Assembly: GCA_964057225.1 (NCBI GenBank)
Contig: OZ059898.1
Span: forward strand, 16,841,267 to 16,905,266
Source of the DNA: Auanema rhodensis
Taxonomy: Eukaryota > Nematoda > Chromadorea > Rhabditida > Rhabditidae
Direction of reading: 5' to 3'
Length of the DNA stretch: 64,000 nt
Both the position numbers and the translations under genes were made by a program. The notes below the pieces were generated by a model. It was not told the origin of the DNA. It ran no database searches and worked only from the letters and a program-made list of their open reading frames with translations. Each line of letters begins with the position of its first letter. Within the stretch, counting starts at the first letter, position 1. Below, one piece after another: positions 51,242-64,000 of the stretch.

Positions 51242-54200
51242 TGCGCTAGCTTAAAAATGCACCGAGATATCAACTGATATAAGTTCACACTTATATCCTC
51301 GATTTTCACCCTGAAGAAATAATTTTTTCGTTGAATAACATTGTCCATCGTCTTTGCCTTGAAAAAAGGAAGCTAAAAACATCTACTTTTTGCTAAATTA
51401 TTTTGAAGTTTTTCGAAAAAATTTTTGTCAAAATGTTTTTGGAAGCAATGTTGAGTGTACATGGAAACTCAACATACACTAATGCATCATTTTTCAAACG
51501 ATCATAACTAATTTTTGTATTAAGCGTTTCTCAATGTAGTATAGTGCATTTGATGCGGATTTTCAAGCTGCGTCGATCTGTGTTATCAGATTGGCGCTAG
51601 CTTAAAAATGCACCGAGATATCAACTGATATAAGTTCACACTTATATCCTCGATTTTCACCCTGAAGAAATAATTTTTTCGTTGAATAACATTGTCCATC
51701 GTCTTTGCCTTGAAAAAAGGAATCTAAAAACATCTACTTTTCGCTAAATTATTTTGAAGTTTTTCGAAAAAATTTTTGTCAAAATGTTTTTGGAAGCAAT
51801 GTTGAGTGTACATGGAAACTCAACATACACTAATGCATCATTTTTCAAACGATCATAACTAATTTTTGTATTAAGCGTTTCTCAATGTAGTATAGTGCAT
51901 TCGATGCGGATTTTCAAGCTGCGTCGATCTGTGTTATGAGATTTGCGCTATCTTAAAAATGCACCGAGATATCAACTGATATAAGTTCACACTTATATCC
52001 TCGATTTTCATCCTGAAGAAATAATTTTTTTGTTGAATAACATTGTCCATCGTCTTTGCCTCGAAAAAAAGAATCTAAAAACATCTACTTTTTGCTAAAT
52101 TATTTTGAAGTTTTTCGAAAAAATTTTTGTCAAAATGTTTTTGGAAGCAATGTTGAGTGTACATGGAAACTCAACATACACTAATGCATCATTTTTCAAA
52201 CGATCATAACTAATTTTTGTATTAAGCGTTTCTCAATGTAGTATAGTGCATTCGATGCGGATTTTTAAGCTGCGTCGATCTGTGTTATGAGATTTGCGCT
52301 AGCTTAAAAATGCACCGAGATATCAACTGATATAAGTTCACACTTATATCCTCGATTTTCACCCTGAAGAATTAATTTTTTCGTTGAATAACATTGTCCA
52401 TCGTCTTTGCTTTGAAAAAAGGAATCTAAAAACATCTACTTTTTGCTAAATTATTTTGAAATTTTTCGAAAAAATTTTTGTCAAAATGTTTTTGGAAGCA
52501 ATGTTGAGTGTACATGGAAACTCAACATACACTAATGCATCATTTTTCAAACGATCATAACTAATTTTTGTATTAAGCGTTTCTCAATGTAGTATAGTGC
52601 ATTCGATGCGGATTTTTAAGCTGCGTCGATCTGTGTTATGAGATTTGCGCTAGCTTAAAAATGCACCGAGATATCAACTGATATAAGTTCACACTTATAT
52701 CCTCGATTTTCACCCTGAAGAAATAATTTTTCTCGTTGAATAACATTGTCCATCGTCTTTGCCTTGAAAAAAGGAATCTAAAAACATCTACTTTTTGCTA
52801 AATTATTCTGAAATTTTTCGAAAAAATTTTTGTCAAAATGTTTTTGGAAGCAATGTTGAGTGTACATGGAAACTCAACATACACTAATGCATCATTTTTC
52901 AAACGATCATAACTAATTTTTGTATTAAGCGTTTCTCAATGTAGTATAGTGCATTCGATGCGGATTTTTAAGCTGCGTCAATCTGTGTTATGAGATTTGC
53001 GCTAGCTTGAAAATGCACCGAGATATCAACTGATATAAGTTCACACTTATATCCTCGATTTTCACCCTGAAGAAATAATTTTTTCGTTGAATAACATTGT
53101 CCATCGTCTTTGCCTTGAAAAAAGGAATCTAAAAACATCTACTTTTTGCTAAATTATTTTGAAGTTTTTCGAAAAAATTTTTGTCAAAATGTTTTTGGAA
53201 GCAATGTTGAGTGTACAAGGAAACTCAACATACACTAATGCATCATTTTTCAAACGATCATAACTAATTTTTGTATTAAGCGTTTCTCAATTTAGTATAG
53301 TGCATTCGATGCGGATTTTTAAGCTGCGTCGATCTGTGTTATGAGATTTGCGCTAGCTTAAAAATGCACCGAGATATCAACTGATATAAGTTCACACTTA
53401 TATCCTCGATTTTCACCCTGAAGAAATAATTTTTTCGTTGAATAACATTGTCCATCGTCTTTGCCTTGAAAAAAGGAATCTAAAAACATCTACTTTTTGC
53501 TAAATTATTTTGAAGTTTTTCGAAAAAATTTTTGTCAAAATGTTTTTGGAAGCAATGTTGAGTGTACATGGAAACTCAACATACACTAATGCATCATTTT
53601 TCAAACGATCATAACTAATTTTTGTATTAAGCGTTTCTCAATGTAGTATAGTGCATTCGATGCGGATTTTTAAGCTGCGTCGATCTGTGTTATGAGATTT
53701 GCGCTAGCTTAAAAATGCACCGAGATATCAACTGATATAAGTTCACACTTATATCCTCGATTTTCACCCTGAAGAATTAATTTTTTCGTTGAATAACATT
53801 GTCCATCGTCTTTGCTTTGAAAAAAGGAATCTAAAAACATCTACTTTTTGCTAAATTATTTTGAAATTTTTCGAAAAAATTTTTGTCAAAATGTTTTTGG
53901 AAGCAATGTTGAGTGTACATGGAAACTCAACATACACTAATGCATCATTTTTCAAACGATCATAACTAATTTTTGTATTAAGCGTTTCTCAATGTAGTAT
54001 AGTGCATTCGATGCGGATTTTTAAGCTGCGTCGATCTGTGTTATGAGATTTGCGCTAGCTTAAAAATGCACCGAGATATCAACTGATATAAGTTCACACT
54101 TATATCCTCGATTTTCACCCTGAAGAAATAATTTTTCTCGTTGAATAACATTGTCCATCGTCTTTGCCTTGAAAAAAGGAATCTAAAAACATCTACTTTT

Positions 54201-54753
54201 TGCTAAATTATTCTGAAATTTTTCGAAAAAATTTTTGTCAAAATGTTTTTGGAAGCAATGTTGAGTGTACATGGAAACTCAACATACACTAATGCATCAT
54301 TTTTCAAACGATCATAACTAATTTTTGTATTAAGCGTTTCTCAATGTAGTATAGTGCATTCGATGCGGATTTTTAAGCTGCGTCAATCTGTGTTATGAGA
54401 TTTGCGCTAGCTTGAAAATGCACCGAGATATCAACTGATATAAGTTCACACTTATATCCTCGATTTTCACCCTGAAGAAATAATTTTTTCGTTGAATAAC
54501 ATTGTCCATCGTCTTTGCCTTGAAAAAAGGAATCTAAAAACATCTACTTTTTGCTAAATTATTTTGAAGTTTTTCGAAAAAATTTTTGTCAAAATGTTTT
54601 TGGAAGCAATGTTGAGTGTACATGGAAACTCAACATACACTAATGCATCATTTTTCAAACGATCATAACTAATTTTTGTATTAAGCGTTTCTCAATGTAG
54701 TATAGTGCATTCGATGCGGATTTTCAAGCTGCGTCGATCTGTGTTATCAGATT

Positions 54754-55104
54754 TGCGCTAGCTTAAAAATGCACCGAGATATCAACTGATATAAGTTCAC
54801 ACTTATATCCTCGATTTTCACCCTGAAGAATTAATTTTTTTGTTGAATAACATTGCCCATCGTCTTTGCCTTGAAAAAAGGAATCTAAAAACATCTACTT
54901 TTTGCTAAATTATTTTGAAATTTTTCGAAAAAATTTTTGTCAAAATGTTTTTGGAAGCAATGTTGAGTGTACATGGAAACTCAACATACACTAATGCATC
55001 ATTTTTCAAACGATCATAACTAATTTTTGTATTAAGCGTTTCTCAATGTAGTATAGTGCATTCGATGCGGATTTTTAAGCTGCGTCAATCTGTGTTATGA
55101 GATT
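54754..55104 (+). repeat. Chimeric monomer, class B joined to class L 3' end
   Basis: The 5' part is class B (GAATTAA, T7, TGCCC), as in 56861. The 3' part has TAATTTTTG, GCGTCAATC and TTATGAGATT, as in the L monomers 52646 and 54051. The next monomer (55105) is a copy of 52998. The switch lies between phase 103 and 268. It explains the extra six-monomer block in copy 2: 52998-54753 recurs at 55105-56860, offset 2107. Confidence 0.8.
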
Positions 55105-57914
55105 TGCGCTAGCTTGAAAATGCACCGAGATATCAACTGATATAAGTTCACACTTATATCCTCGATTTTCACCCTGAAGAAATAATTTTTTCGTTGAATA
55201 ACATTGTCCATCGTCTTTGCCTTGAAAAAAGGAATCTAAAAACATCTACTTTTTGCTAAATTATTTTGAAGTTTTTCGAAAAAATTTTTGTCAAAATGTT
55301 TTTGGAAGCAATGTTGAGTGTACAAGGAAACTCAACATACACTAATGCATCATTTTTCAAACGATCATAACTAATTTTTGTATTAAGCGTTTCTCAATTT
55401 AGTATAGTGCATTCGATGCGGATTTTTAAGCTGCGTCGATCTGTGTTATGAGATTTGCGCTAGCTTAAAAATGCACCGAGATATCAACTGATATAAGTTC
55501 ACACTTATATCCTCGATTTTCACCCTGAAGAAATAATTTTTTCGTTGAATAACATTGTCCATCGTCTTTGCCTTGAAAAAAGGAATCTAAAAACATCTAC
55601 TTTTTGCTAAATTATTTTGAAGTTTTTCGAAAAAATTTTTGTCAAAATGTTTTTGGAAGCAATGTTGAGTGTACATGGAAACTCAACATACACTAATGCA
55701 TCATTTTTCAAACGATCATAACTAATTTTTGTATTAAGCGTTTCTCAATGTAGTATAGTGCATTCGATGCGGATTTTTAAGCTGCGTCGATCTGTGTTAT
55801 GAGATTTGCGCTAGCTTAAAAATGCACCGAGATATCAACTGATATAAGTTCACACTTATATCCTCGATTTTCACCCTGAAGAATTAATTTTTTCGTTGAA
55901 TAACATTGTCCATCGTCTTTGCTTTGAAAAAAGGAATCTAAAAACATCTACTTTTTGCTAAATTATTTTGAAATTTTTCGAAAAAATTTTTGTCAAAATG
56001 TTTTTGGAAGCAATGTTGAGTGTACATGGAAACTCAACATACACTAATGCATCATTTTTCAAACGATCATAACTAATTTTTGTATTAAGCGTTTCTCAAT
56101 GTAGTATAGTGCATTCGATGCGGATTTTTAAGCTGCGTCGATCTGTGTTATGAGATTTGCGCTAGCTTAAAAATGCACCGAGATATCAACTGATATAAGT
56201 TCACACTTATATCCTCGATTTTCACCCTGAAGAAATAATTTTTCTCGTTGAATAACATTGTCCATCGTCTTTGCCTTGAAAAAAGGAATCTAAAAACATC
56301 TACTTTTTGCTAAATTATTCTGAAATTTTTCGAAAAAATTTTTGTCAAAATGTTTTTGGAAGCAATGTTGAGTGTACATGGAAACTCAACATACACTAAT
56401 GCATCATTTTTCAAACGATCATAACTAATTTTTGTATTAAGCGTTTCTCAATGTAGTATAGTGCATTCGATGCGGATTTTTAAGCTGCGTCAATCTGTGT
56501 TATGAGATTTGCGCTAGCTTGAAAATGCACCGAGATATCAACTGATATAAGTTCACACTTATATCCTCGATTTTCACCCTGAAGAAATAATTTTTTCGTT
56601 GAATAACATTGTCCATCGTCTTTGCCTTGAAAAAAGGAATCTAAAAACATCTACTTTTTGCTAAATTATTTTGAAGTTTTTCGAAAAAATTTTTGTCAAA
56701 ATGTTTTTGGAAGCAATGTTGAGTGTACATGGAAACTCAACATACACTAATGCATCATTTTTCAAACGATCATAACTAATTTTTGTATTAAGCGTTTCTC
56801 AATGTAGTATAGTGCATTCGATGCGGATTTTCAAGCTGCGTCGATCTGTGTTATCAGATTTGCGCTAGCTTAAAAATGCACCGAGATATCAACTGATATA
56901 AGTTCACACTTATATCCTCGATTTTCACCCTGAAGAATTAATTTTTTTGTTGAATAACATTGCCCATCGTCTTTGCCTTGAAAAAAGGAATCTAAAAACA
57001 TCTACTTTTTGCTAAATTATTTTGAAATTTTTCGAAAAAATTTTTGTCAAAATGTTTTTGGAAGCAATGTTGAGTGTACATGGAAACTCAACATACACTA
57101 ATGCATCATTTTTCAAACGATCATAACTAAATTTTGTATTAAGCGTTTCTCAATGTAGTATAGTGCATTCGATGCGGATTTTTAAGCTGCGTCGATCTGT
57201 GTTATCAGATTTGCGCTAGCTTAAAAATGCACCGAGATATCAACTGATATAAGTTCACACTTATATCCTCGATTTTCACCCTGAAGAAATAATTTTTTCG
57301 TTGAATAACATTGTCCATCGTCTTTGCCTTGAGAAAAGGAATTTGAAAACATCTACTTTTTGCTGAATTATTTTGAAATTTTTCGAAAAAATTTTTGTCA
57401 AAATGTTTTTGGAAGCAATGTTGAGTGTACATGGAAACTCAACATACAATAATGCACCATTTTTCAAACAATCATAACTAATTTTTGTATTAAGCATTTT
57501 TCAATGTAGTATAGTGCATTTGATGCGGATTTTTAAGCTGCGTCGATCTGTGTTATCAAATTTGCGCTAGCTTAAAAATGCACCGAGATATCAACTGATA
57601 TAAGTTCACACTTATATCCTCGATTTTCACCCTGAAGAAATAATTTTTTTCGTTGAATAACATTGTCCATCGTCTTGGCCTTGAAAAAAGGAATCTAAAA
57701 ACATCTACTTTTTGCTAAATTATTCTGAAATTTTTCGAAAAAATTTTTGTCAAAATGTTTTTGGATGCAATTTTGAGTGTACATGGAAACTCAACATACA
57801 CTAATGCATCATTTTTCAAACGATCATAACTAATTTTTGTATTAAGCGTTTCTCAATGTAGTATAGTGCATTTGATGCGGATTTTTAAGCTGCGTCGATC
57901 TGTGTTATCAAATT

Positions 57915-60900
57915 TGCGCTAGCTTAAAAATGCACCGAGATATCAACTGATATAAGTTCACACTTATATCCTCGATTTTCACCCTGAAGAAATAATTTTT
58001 TGTTGAATAACATTGTCCATCGTCTTTGCCTTGAAAAAAGGAATCTAAAAACATCTACTTTTTGCTAAATTATTCTGAAATTTTCCGAAAAAATTTTTGT
58101 CAAAATGTTTTTGGAAGCAATTTTGAGTGTACATGGAAACTCAACATACACTAATGCATCATTTTTAAACGATCATAACTAATTTTTGTATTAAGCGTTT
58201 CTCAATGTAGTATAGTGCATTTGATGCGGATTTTTAAGCTGCGTCGATCTGTGTTATCAAATTTGCGCTAGCTTAAAAATGCACCGAGATATCAACTGAT
58301 ATAAGTTCACACTTATATCCTCGATTTTCACCCTGAAGAAATAATTTTTTCGTTGAATAACATTGTCCATCGTCTTTGCCTTGAAAAAAGAAATCTAAAA
58401 ACATCTACTTTTTGCTAAATTATTTTGAAATTTTTCGAAAAAATTTTTGTCAAAATGTTTTTGGAAGCAATGTTGAGTGTACATGGAAACTCAACATACA
58501 CTAATGCATCATTTTTCAAACGATCATAACTAATTTTTGTATTAAGCGTTTCTCAATGTAGTATAGTGCATTTGATGCGGATTTTTAAGCTGCGTCGATC
58601 TGTGTTATCAAATTTGCGCTAGCTTAAAAATGCACCGAGATATCAACTGATATAAGTTCACACTTATATCCTCGATTTTCACCCTGAAGAAATAATTTTT
58701 TGTTGAATAACATTGTCCATCGTCTTTGCCTTGAAAAAAGGAATCTAATAACATCTACTTTTTGCTAAATTATTCTGAAATTTTTCGAAAAAATTTTTGT
58801 CAAAATGTTTTTGGAAGCAATGTTGAGTGTACATGGAAACTCAACATACACTAATGCATCATTTTTCAAACGATCATAACTAATTTTTGTATTAAGCGTT
58901 TCTCAATGTAGTATAGTGCATTCGATGCGGATTTTTAAACTGCGTCGATCTGTGTTATCAGATTTGCGCTAGCTTAAAAATGCACCGAGATATCAACTGA
59001 TATAAGTTCACACTTATATCCTCGATTTTCACCCTGAAGAAATAATTTTTTCGTTGAGTAACATTGTCCATCGTCTTTGCCTTGAAAAAAGGAATCTAAA
59101 AACATCTACTTTTTGCTAAATTATTTTGAAGTTTTTCGAAAAAATTTTTGTCAAAATGTTTTTGGAAGCAATGTTGAGTGTACATGTAAACTCAACATAC
59201 ACTAATGCACCATTTTTCAAACAATCATAACTAATTTTTGTATTAAGCGTTTTTCAATGTAGTATAGTGCATTTGATGCGGATTTTTAAGCTGCGTCGAT
59301 CTGTGTTATCAGATTTGCGCTAGCTTAAAAATGCACCGAGATATCAACTGATATAAGTTCACACTTATATCCTCGATTTTCACCCTGAAGAATTAATTTT
59401 TTTGTTGAATAACATTGTCCATCGTCTTTGCCTTGAGAAAAGGAATTTGAAAACATCTACTTTTTGCTAAATTATTTTGAAATTTTTCGAAAAAATTTTT
59501 GTCAAAATGTTTTTGGAAGCAATGTTGAGTGTACATGGAAACTCAACATACACTAATGCATCATTTTTCAAACGATCATAACTAATTTTTATATTAAGCG
59601 TTTCTCAATGTAGTATAGTGCACTTGATGCGGATTTTTAAGCTGCGTCGATCTGTGTTATCAGATTTGCGCTAGCTTAAAAATGCACCGAGATATCAACT
59701 GATATAAGTTCACACTTATATCCTCGATTTTCACCCTGAAGAAATAATTTTTTCGTTGAGTAACATTGTCCATCGTCTTTGCCTTGAAAAAAGGAATCTA
59801 AAAACATCTACTTTTTGCTAAATTATTTTGAAGTTTTTCGAAAAAATTTTTGTCAAAATGTTTTTGGAAGCAATGTTGAGTGTACATGTAAACTCAACAT
59901 ACACTAATGCACCATTTTTCAAACAATCATAACTAATTTTTGTATTAAGCGTTTTTCAATGTAGTATAGTGCATTTGATGCGGATTTTTAAGCTGCGTCG
60001 ATCTGTGTTATCAGATTTGCGCTAGCTTAAAAATGCACCGAGATATCAACTGATATAAGTTCACACTTATATCCTCGATTTTCACCCTGAAGAATTAATT
60101 TTTTTGTTGAATAACATTGTCCATCGTCTTTGCCTTGAGAAAAGGAATTTGAAAACATCTACTTTTTGCTAAATTATTTTGAAATTTTTCGAAAAAATTT
60201 TTGTCAAAATGTTTTTGGAAGCAATGTTGAGTGTACATGGAAACTCAACATACACTAATGCATCATTTTTCAAACGATCATAACTAATTTTTGTATTAAG
60301 CGTTTCTCAATGTAGTATAGTGCATTTGATGCGGATTTTTAAGCTGCGTCGATCTGTGTTATCAGATTTGCGCTAGCTTAAAAATGCACCGAGATATACT
60401 GATATAAGTTCACACTTATATCCTCGATTTTCACCCTGAAGAATTATTTTTTTCGTTGAATAACATTGTCCATCGTCTTTGCCTTGAAAAAAGGAATCTA
60501 AAAACATCTACTTTTTGCTAAATTATTCTGAAATTTTTTGAAAAAATTTTTGTGAAAATGTTTTTGGAAGCAATTTTGAGTGTACATGGAAACTCAACAT
60601 ACACTAATGCATCATTTTTCAAACGATCATAACTAATTTTTGTATTAAGCGTTTCTCAATGTAGTATAGTGCATTTGATGCGGATTTTTAAGCTGCGTCG
60701 ATCTGTGTTATCAGATTTGCGCTAGCTTAAAAATGCACCGAGATATCAACTGATATAAGTTCACACTTATATCCTCGATTTTCACCCTGAAAAAATAATT
60801 TTTTCGTTGAATAACATTGTCCATCGTCTTTGCCTTGAAAAAAGGAATTTCAAAACATCTACTTTTTGCTAAATTATTCTGAAATTTTTCGAAAAAATTT

Positions 60901-63900
60901 TTGTCAAAATGTTTTTGGAAGCAATGTTGAGTGTACATGGAAACTCAACATACACTAATGCATCATTTTTCAAACGATCATAACTAATTTTTGTATTAAG
61001 CGTTTCTCAATGTAGTATAGTGCATTTGATGCGGATTTTTAAGCTGCGTCGATCTGTGTTATCAGATTTGCGCTAGCTTAAAAATGCACCGAGACATCAA
61101 CTGATATAAGTTCACACTTATATCCTCGATTTTCACCCTGAAGAAATAATTTTTTCGTTGAATAACATTGTCCATCGTCTTTGCCTTGAAAAAAGAAATC
61201 TAAAAACATCTACTTTTTGCTAAATTATTCTGAAATTTTTCGAAAAAATTTTTGTCAAAATGTTTTTGGAAGCAATGTTGAGTGTACATGGAAACTCAAC
61301 ATACACTAATGCATCATTAGTCAAACGATCATAACTAATTTTTGTATTAAGCGTTTCTCAATGTAGTATAGTGCATTCGATGCGGATTTTTAAGCTGCGT
61401 CGATCTGTGTTATCAGATTTGCGCTAGCTTAAAAATGCACCGAGACATCAACTGATATAAGTTCACACTTATATCCTCGATTTTCACCCTGAAAAAATAA
61501 TTTTTTCGTTGAATAACATTGTCCATCGTCTTTGCCTTGAAAAAAGGAATCCAAAAACATCTACTTTTTGCTAAATTATTTTGAAATTTTTCGAAAAAAT
61601 TTTTGTCAAAATGTTTTTGGAAGCAATGTTGAGTGTACATGGAAACTCAACATACACTAATGCATCATTTTTCAAACGATCATAACTAATTTTTGTATTA
61701 AGCGTTTCTCAATGTAGTATAGTGCATTCGATGCGGATTTTTAAGCTGCGTCGATCTGTGTTATCAGATTTGCGCTAGCTTAAAAATGCACCGAGACATC
61801 AACTGATATAAGTTCACACTTATATCCTCGATTTTCACCCTGAAGAAATAATTTTTTCGTTGAATAACATTGTCCATCGTCTTTGCCTTGAAAAAAGAAA
61901 TCTAAAAACATCTACTTTTTGCTAAATTATTTTGAAATTTTTCGAAAAAATTTTTGTCAAAATGTTTTTGGAAGCAATGTTGAGTGTACATGGAAACTCA
62001 ACATACACTAATGCATCATTTTTCAAACGATCATAACTAATTTTTGTATTAAGCGTTTCTCAATGTAGTATAGTGCATTCGATGCGGATTTTTAAGCTGC
62101 GTCGATCTGTGTTATCAGATTTGCGCTAGCTTAAAAATGCACCGAGATATCAACTGATATAAGTTCACACTTATATCCTCGATTTTCACCCTGAAGAATT
62201 ATTTTTTTCGTTGAATAACATTGTCCATCGTCTTTGCCTTGAAAAAAGGAATCTAAAAACATCTACTTTTTGCTAAATTATTCTGAAATTTTTCGAAAAA
62301 ATTTTTGTCAAAATGTTTTTGGAAGCAATGTTGAGTGTACATGGAAACTCAACATACACTAATGCATCATTTTTCAAACGATCATAACTAATTTTTGTAT
62401 TAAGCGTTTCTCAATGTAGTATAGTGCATTCGATGCGGATTTTTAAACTGCGTCGATCTGTGTTATCAGATTTGCGCTAGCTTAAAAATGCACCGAGATA
62501 TCAACTGATATAAGTTCACACTTATATCTTCGATTTTCACCCTGAAGAATTAATTTTTTCGGTGAATAACATTGTCCATCGTCTTTGCCTTGAAAAAAGG
62601 AATTTCAAAACATCTACTTTTTGCTAAATTATTCTGAAATTTTTCGAAAAAATTTTTGTCAAAATGTTTTTGGAAGCAATGTTGAGTGTACATGGAAACT
62701 CAACATACACTAATGCATCATTTTTCAAACGATCATAACTAATTTTTGTATTAAGCGTTTCTCAATGTAGTATAGTGCATTCGATGCGGATTTTTAAACT
62801 GCGTCGATCTGTGTTATCAGATTTGCGCTAGCTTAAAAATGCACCGAGATATCAACTGATATAAGTTCACACTTATATCCTCGATTTTCACCCTGAAGAA
62901 TTAATTTTTTTGTTGAATAACATTGTCCATCGTCTTTGCCTTGAGAAAAGGAATTTGAAAACATCTACTTTTTGCTAAATTATTTTGAAATTTTTCGAAA
63001 AAATTTTTGTCAAAATGTTTTTGGAAGCAATGTTGAGTGTACATGGAAACTCAACATACACTAATGCATCATTTTTCAAACGATCATAACTAATTTTTGT
63101 ATTAAGCGTTTCTCAATGTAGTATAGTGCATTTGATGCGGATTTTTAAGCTGCGTCGATCTGTGTTATCAGATTTGCGCTAGCTTAAAAATGCACCGAGA
63201 TATCAACTGATATAAGTTCACACTTATATCCTCGATTTTCACCCTGAAGAATTATTTTTTTCGTTGAATAACATTGTCCATCGTCTTTGCCTTGAAAAAA
63301 GGAATCTAAAAACATCTACTTTTTGCTAAATTATTCTGAAATTTTTTGAAAAAATTTTTGTGAAAATGTTTTTGGAAGCAATTTTGAGTGTACATGGAAA
63401 CTCAACATACACTAATGCATCATTTTTCAAACGATCATAACTAATTTTTGTATTAAGCGTTTCTCAATGTAGTATAGTGCATTTGATGCGGATTTTTAAG
63501 CTGCGTCGATCTGTGTTATCAGATTTGCGCTAGCTTAAAAATGCACCGAGATATCAACTGATATAAGTTCACACTTATATCCTCGATTTTCACCCTGAAA
63601 AAATAATTTTTTCGTTGAATAACATTGTCCATCGTCTTTGCCTTGAAAAAAGGAATTTCAAAACATCTACTTTTTGCTAAATTATTCTGAAATTTTTCGA
63701 AAAAATTTTTGTCAAAATGTTTTTGGAAGCAATGTTGAGTGTACATGGAAACTCAACATACACTAATGCATCATTTTTCAAACGATCATAACTAATTTTT
63801 GTATTAAGCGTTTCTCAATGTAGTATAGTGCATTCGATGCGGATTTTTAAGCTGCGTCGATCTGTGTTATCAGATTTGCGCTAGCTTAAAAATGCACCGA

Positions 63901-64000
63901 GACATCAACTGATATAAGTTCACACTTATATCCTCGATTTTCACCCTGAAGAAATAATTTTTTCGTTGAATAACATTGTCCATCGTCTTTGCCTTGAAAA
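57915..64000 (+). repeat. Right, more divergent domain
   Basis: Monomers here carry more private changes and indels than elsewhere: 57915 is 349 bp (two single-base losses), 58615 is 350 bp, and 60369 is 349 bp (GATATACTG lacks two bases). Substitutions such as GTTGAGTAAC, GTGCACTTG, CATTAGTCAAAC and CTAATAAC also cluster here. A dimer at 58965-59666 is repeated at 59667-60368 (offset 702). An eight-monomer repeat links 60018-61192 with 62824-64000 (offset 2806). This could be the approach to an array edge or an older, less homogenised part. Confidence 0.7.
63877..64000 (+). repeat. Partial monomer at the right window edge
   Basis: Only the first 124 bases lie in the window. It carries GAGACATC, as do 61069, 61420 and 61771, and continues the eight-monomer offset of 2806 from 61069. 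The array plainly continues beyond the window. Confidence 0.9.

Larger units (their letters stand above)
38956..57914 (+). repeat. Large segmental duplication, copy 2
   Basis: This copy is longer than copy 1 (about 19.0 against 15.8 kb). It contains an extra repeat of the monomers following 43869, one extra monomer at 50891, and an extra six-monomer block around 54754-56860. It lacks counterparts of 24910, of 28421 and 28773, and has lost 26314 and 26665 in its first pass. Unit-specific markers confirm the pairing, for example CACTTAATCC (46679), CTTCTTGC (47029), TTTTCCG (47380), AAGGGATC (49487) and CTTGGCC (57563). Confidence 0.85.
1..64000 (+). repeat. Satellite DNA array, 351-bp monomer, 182 full copies
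   Basis: The motif TGCGCTAGCTT recurs with a spacing of 351 bp (349-352) from base 1 to the right edge, for example at 1, 352, 703, 2107, 8074, 23857, 40710, 57212 and 63877. Every base belongs to a monomer, all copies face the same way, and no unique or foreign sequence interrupts them. The first monomer has 110 G or C in 351 bases (31%). Most copies keep NheI (GCTAGC, phase 4-9), EcoRV (GATATC, phase 25-30), BstBI (TTCGAA), BsrGI (TGTACA) and often NsiI (ATGCAT) sites, so partial digestion should give a 351-bp ladder. Such arrays are typical of eukaryotic centromeric or pericentromeric heterochromatin; that location is inferred. The family is not one I recognise. The array runs off both ends of the window, so its true size is unknown. 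Confidence 0.98.

Noticed and set aside
1-64000. CRISPR array
   Set aside because: The repeats are 351 bp and directly abut one another, with no unique spacers.
1-64000. Assembly collapse or artificial repetition of one read
   Set aside because: Monomers differ by inherited linked variants, and copies of HORs carry their own private changes, so the order is informative. An artefactual duplication of the 22-58 kb region cannot be excluded without reads, but copy-specific changes argue against it.

Overview
The whole 64 kb window is one uninterrupted, head-to-tail satellite DNA array. It holds 182 complete monomers of about 351 bp plus a 124-bp partial copy at the right edge, all in the same orientation. 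I chose the phase so that base 1 is the first base of a monomer (TGCGCTAGC). The monomer counted from bases 1-351 is about 31% GC. Nothing else is inserted: I see no genes, transposons, RNA genes, CRISPR array or unique sequence. An uninterrupted non-coding array of this size points to a eukaryotic chromosome, most likely centromeric or pericentromeric heterochromatin. The AT-rich monomer with A/T tracts resembles insect satellites in style, but I do not recognise the family and cannot name the organism.

Monomers differ mostly by a few to about a dozen substitutions and by 1-2 bp indels (lengths 349-352). These differences are inherited in linked sets, so monomers fall into recognisable classes, labelled here by diagnostic bases: B, C, O, A, K, J, M, L and an unmarked majority N. 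The class order repeats, which reveals higher-order repeats (HORs).

Layout: (1) 1-15087, a roughly 13-monomer (4.56 kb) HOR in three partly degraded copies. (2) 15088-24909, shorter HORs, mainly a six-monomer unit (2105 bp). (3) 24910-37902, a mixed K/J/M/L/B/O domain. (4) 37903-39306, a duplicated dimer. (5) 38956-57914, a second copy of 22103-37902, colinear except for gains and losses of whole monomers. (6) 57915-64000, a more divergent domain with its own dimer and eight-monomer repeats, perhaps nearer an array edge or an older part.

Several monomers (3511, 10879, 37551, 43869, 54754, 50891) are chimeras of two classes. At least two of them sit exactly where unequal crossing-over would have joined duplicated blocks, so the array keeps a readable record of its growth. 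Each monomer also carries two 9-bp inverted repeats and a run of phased A/T tracts, in stretches that vary little between copies. The 75-codon minus-strand frames that open in some monomers are best read as chance products of the repeat, not genes. All class assignments and offsets were made by eye.
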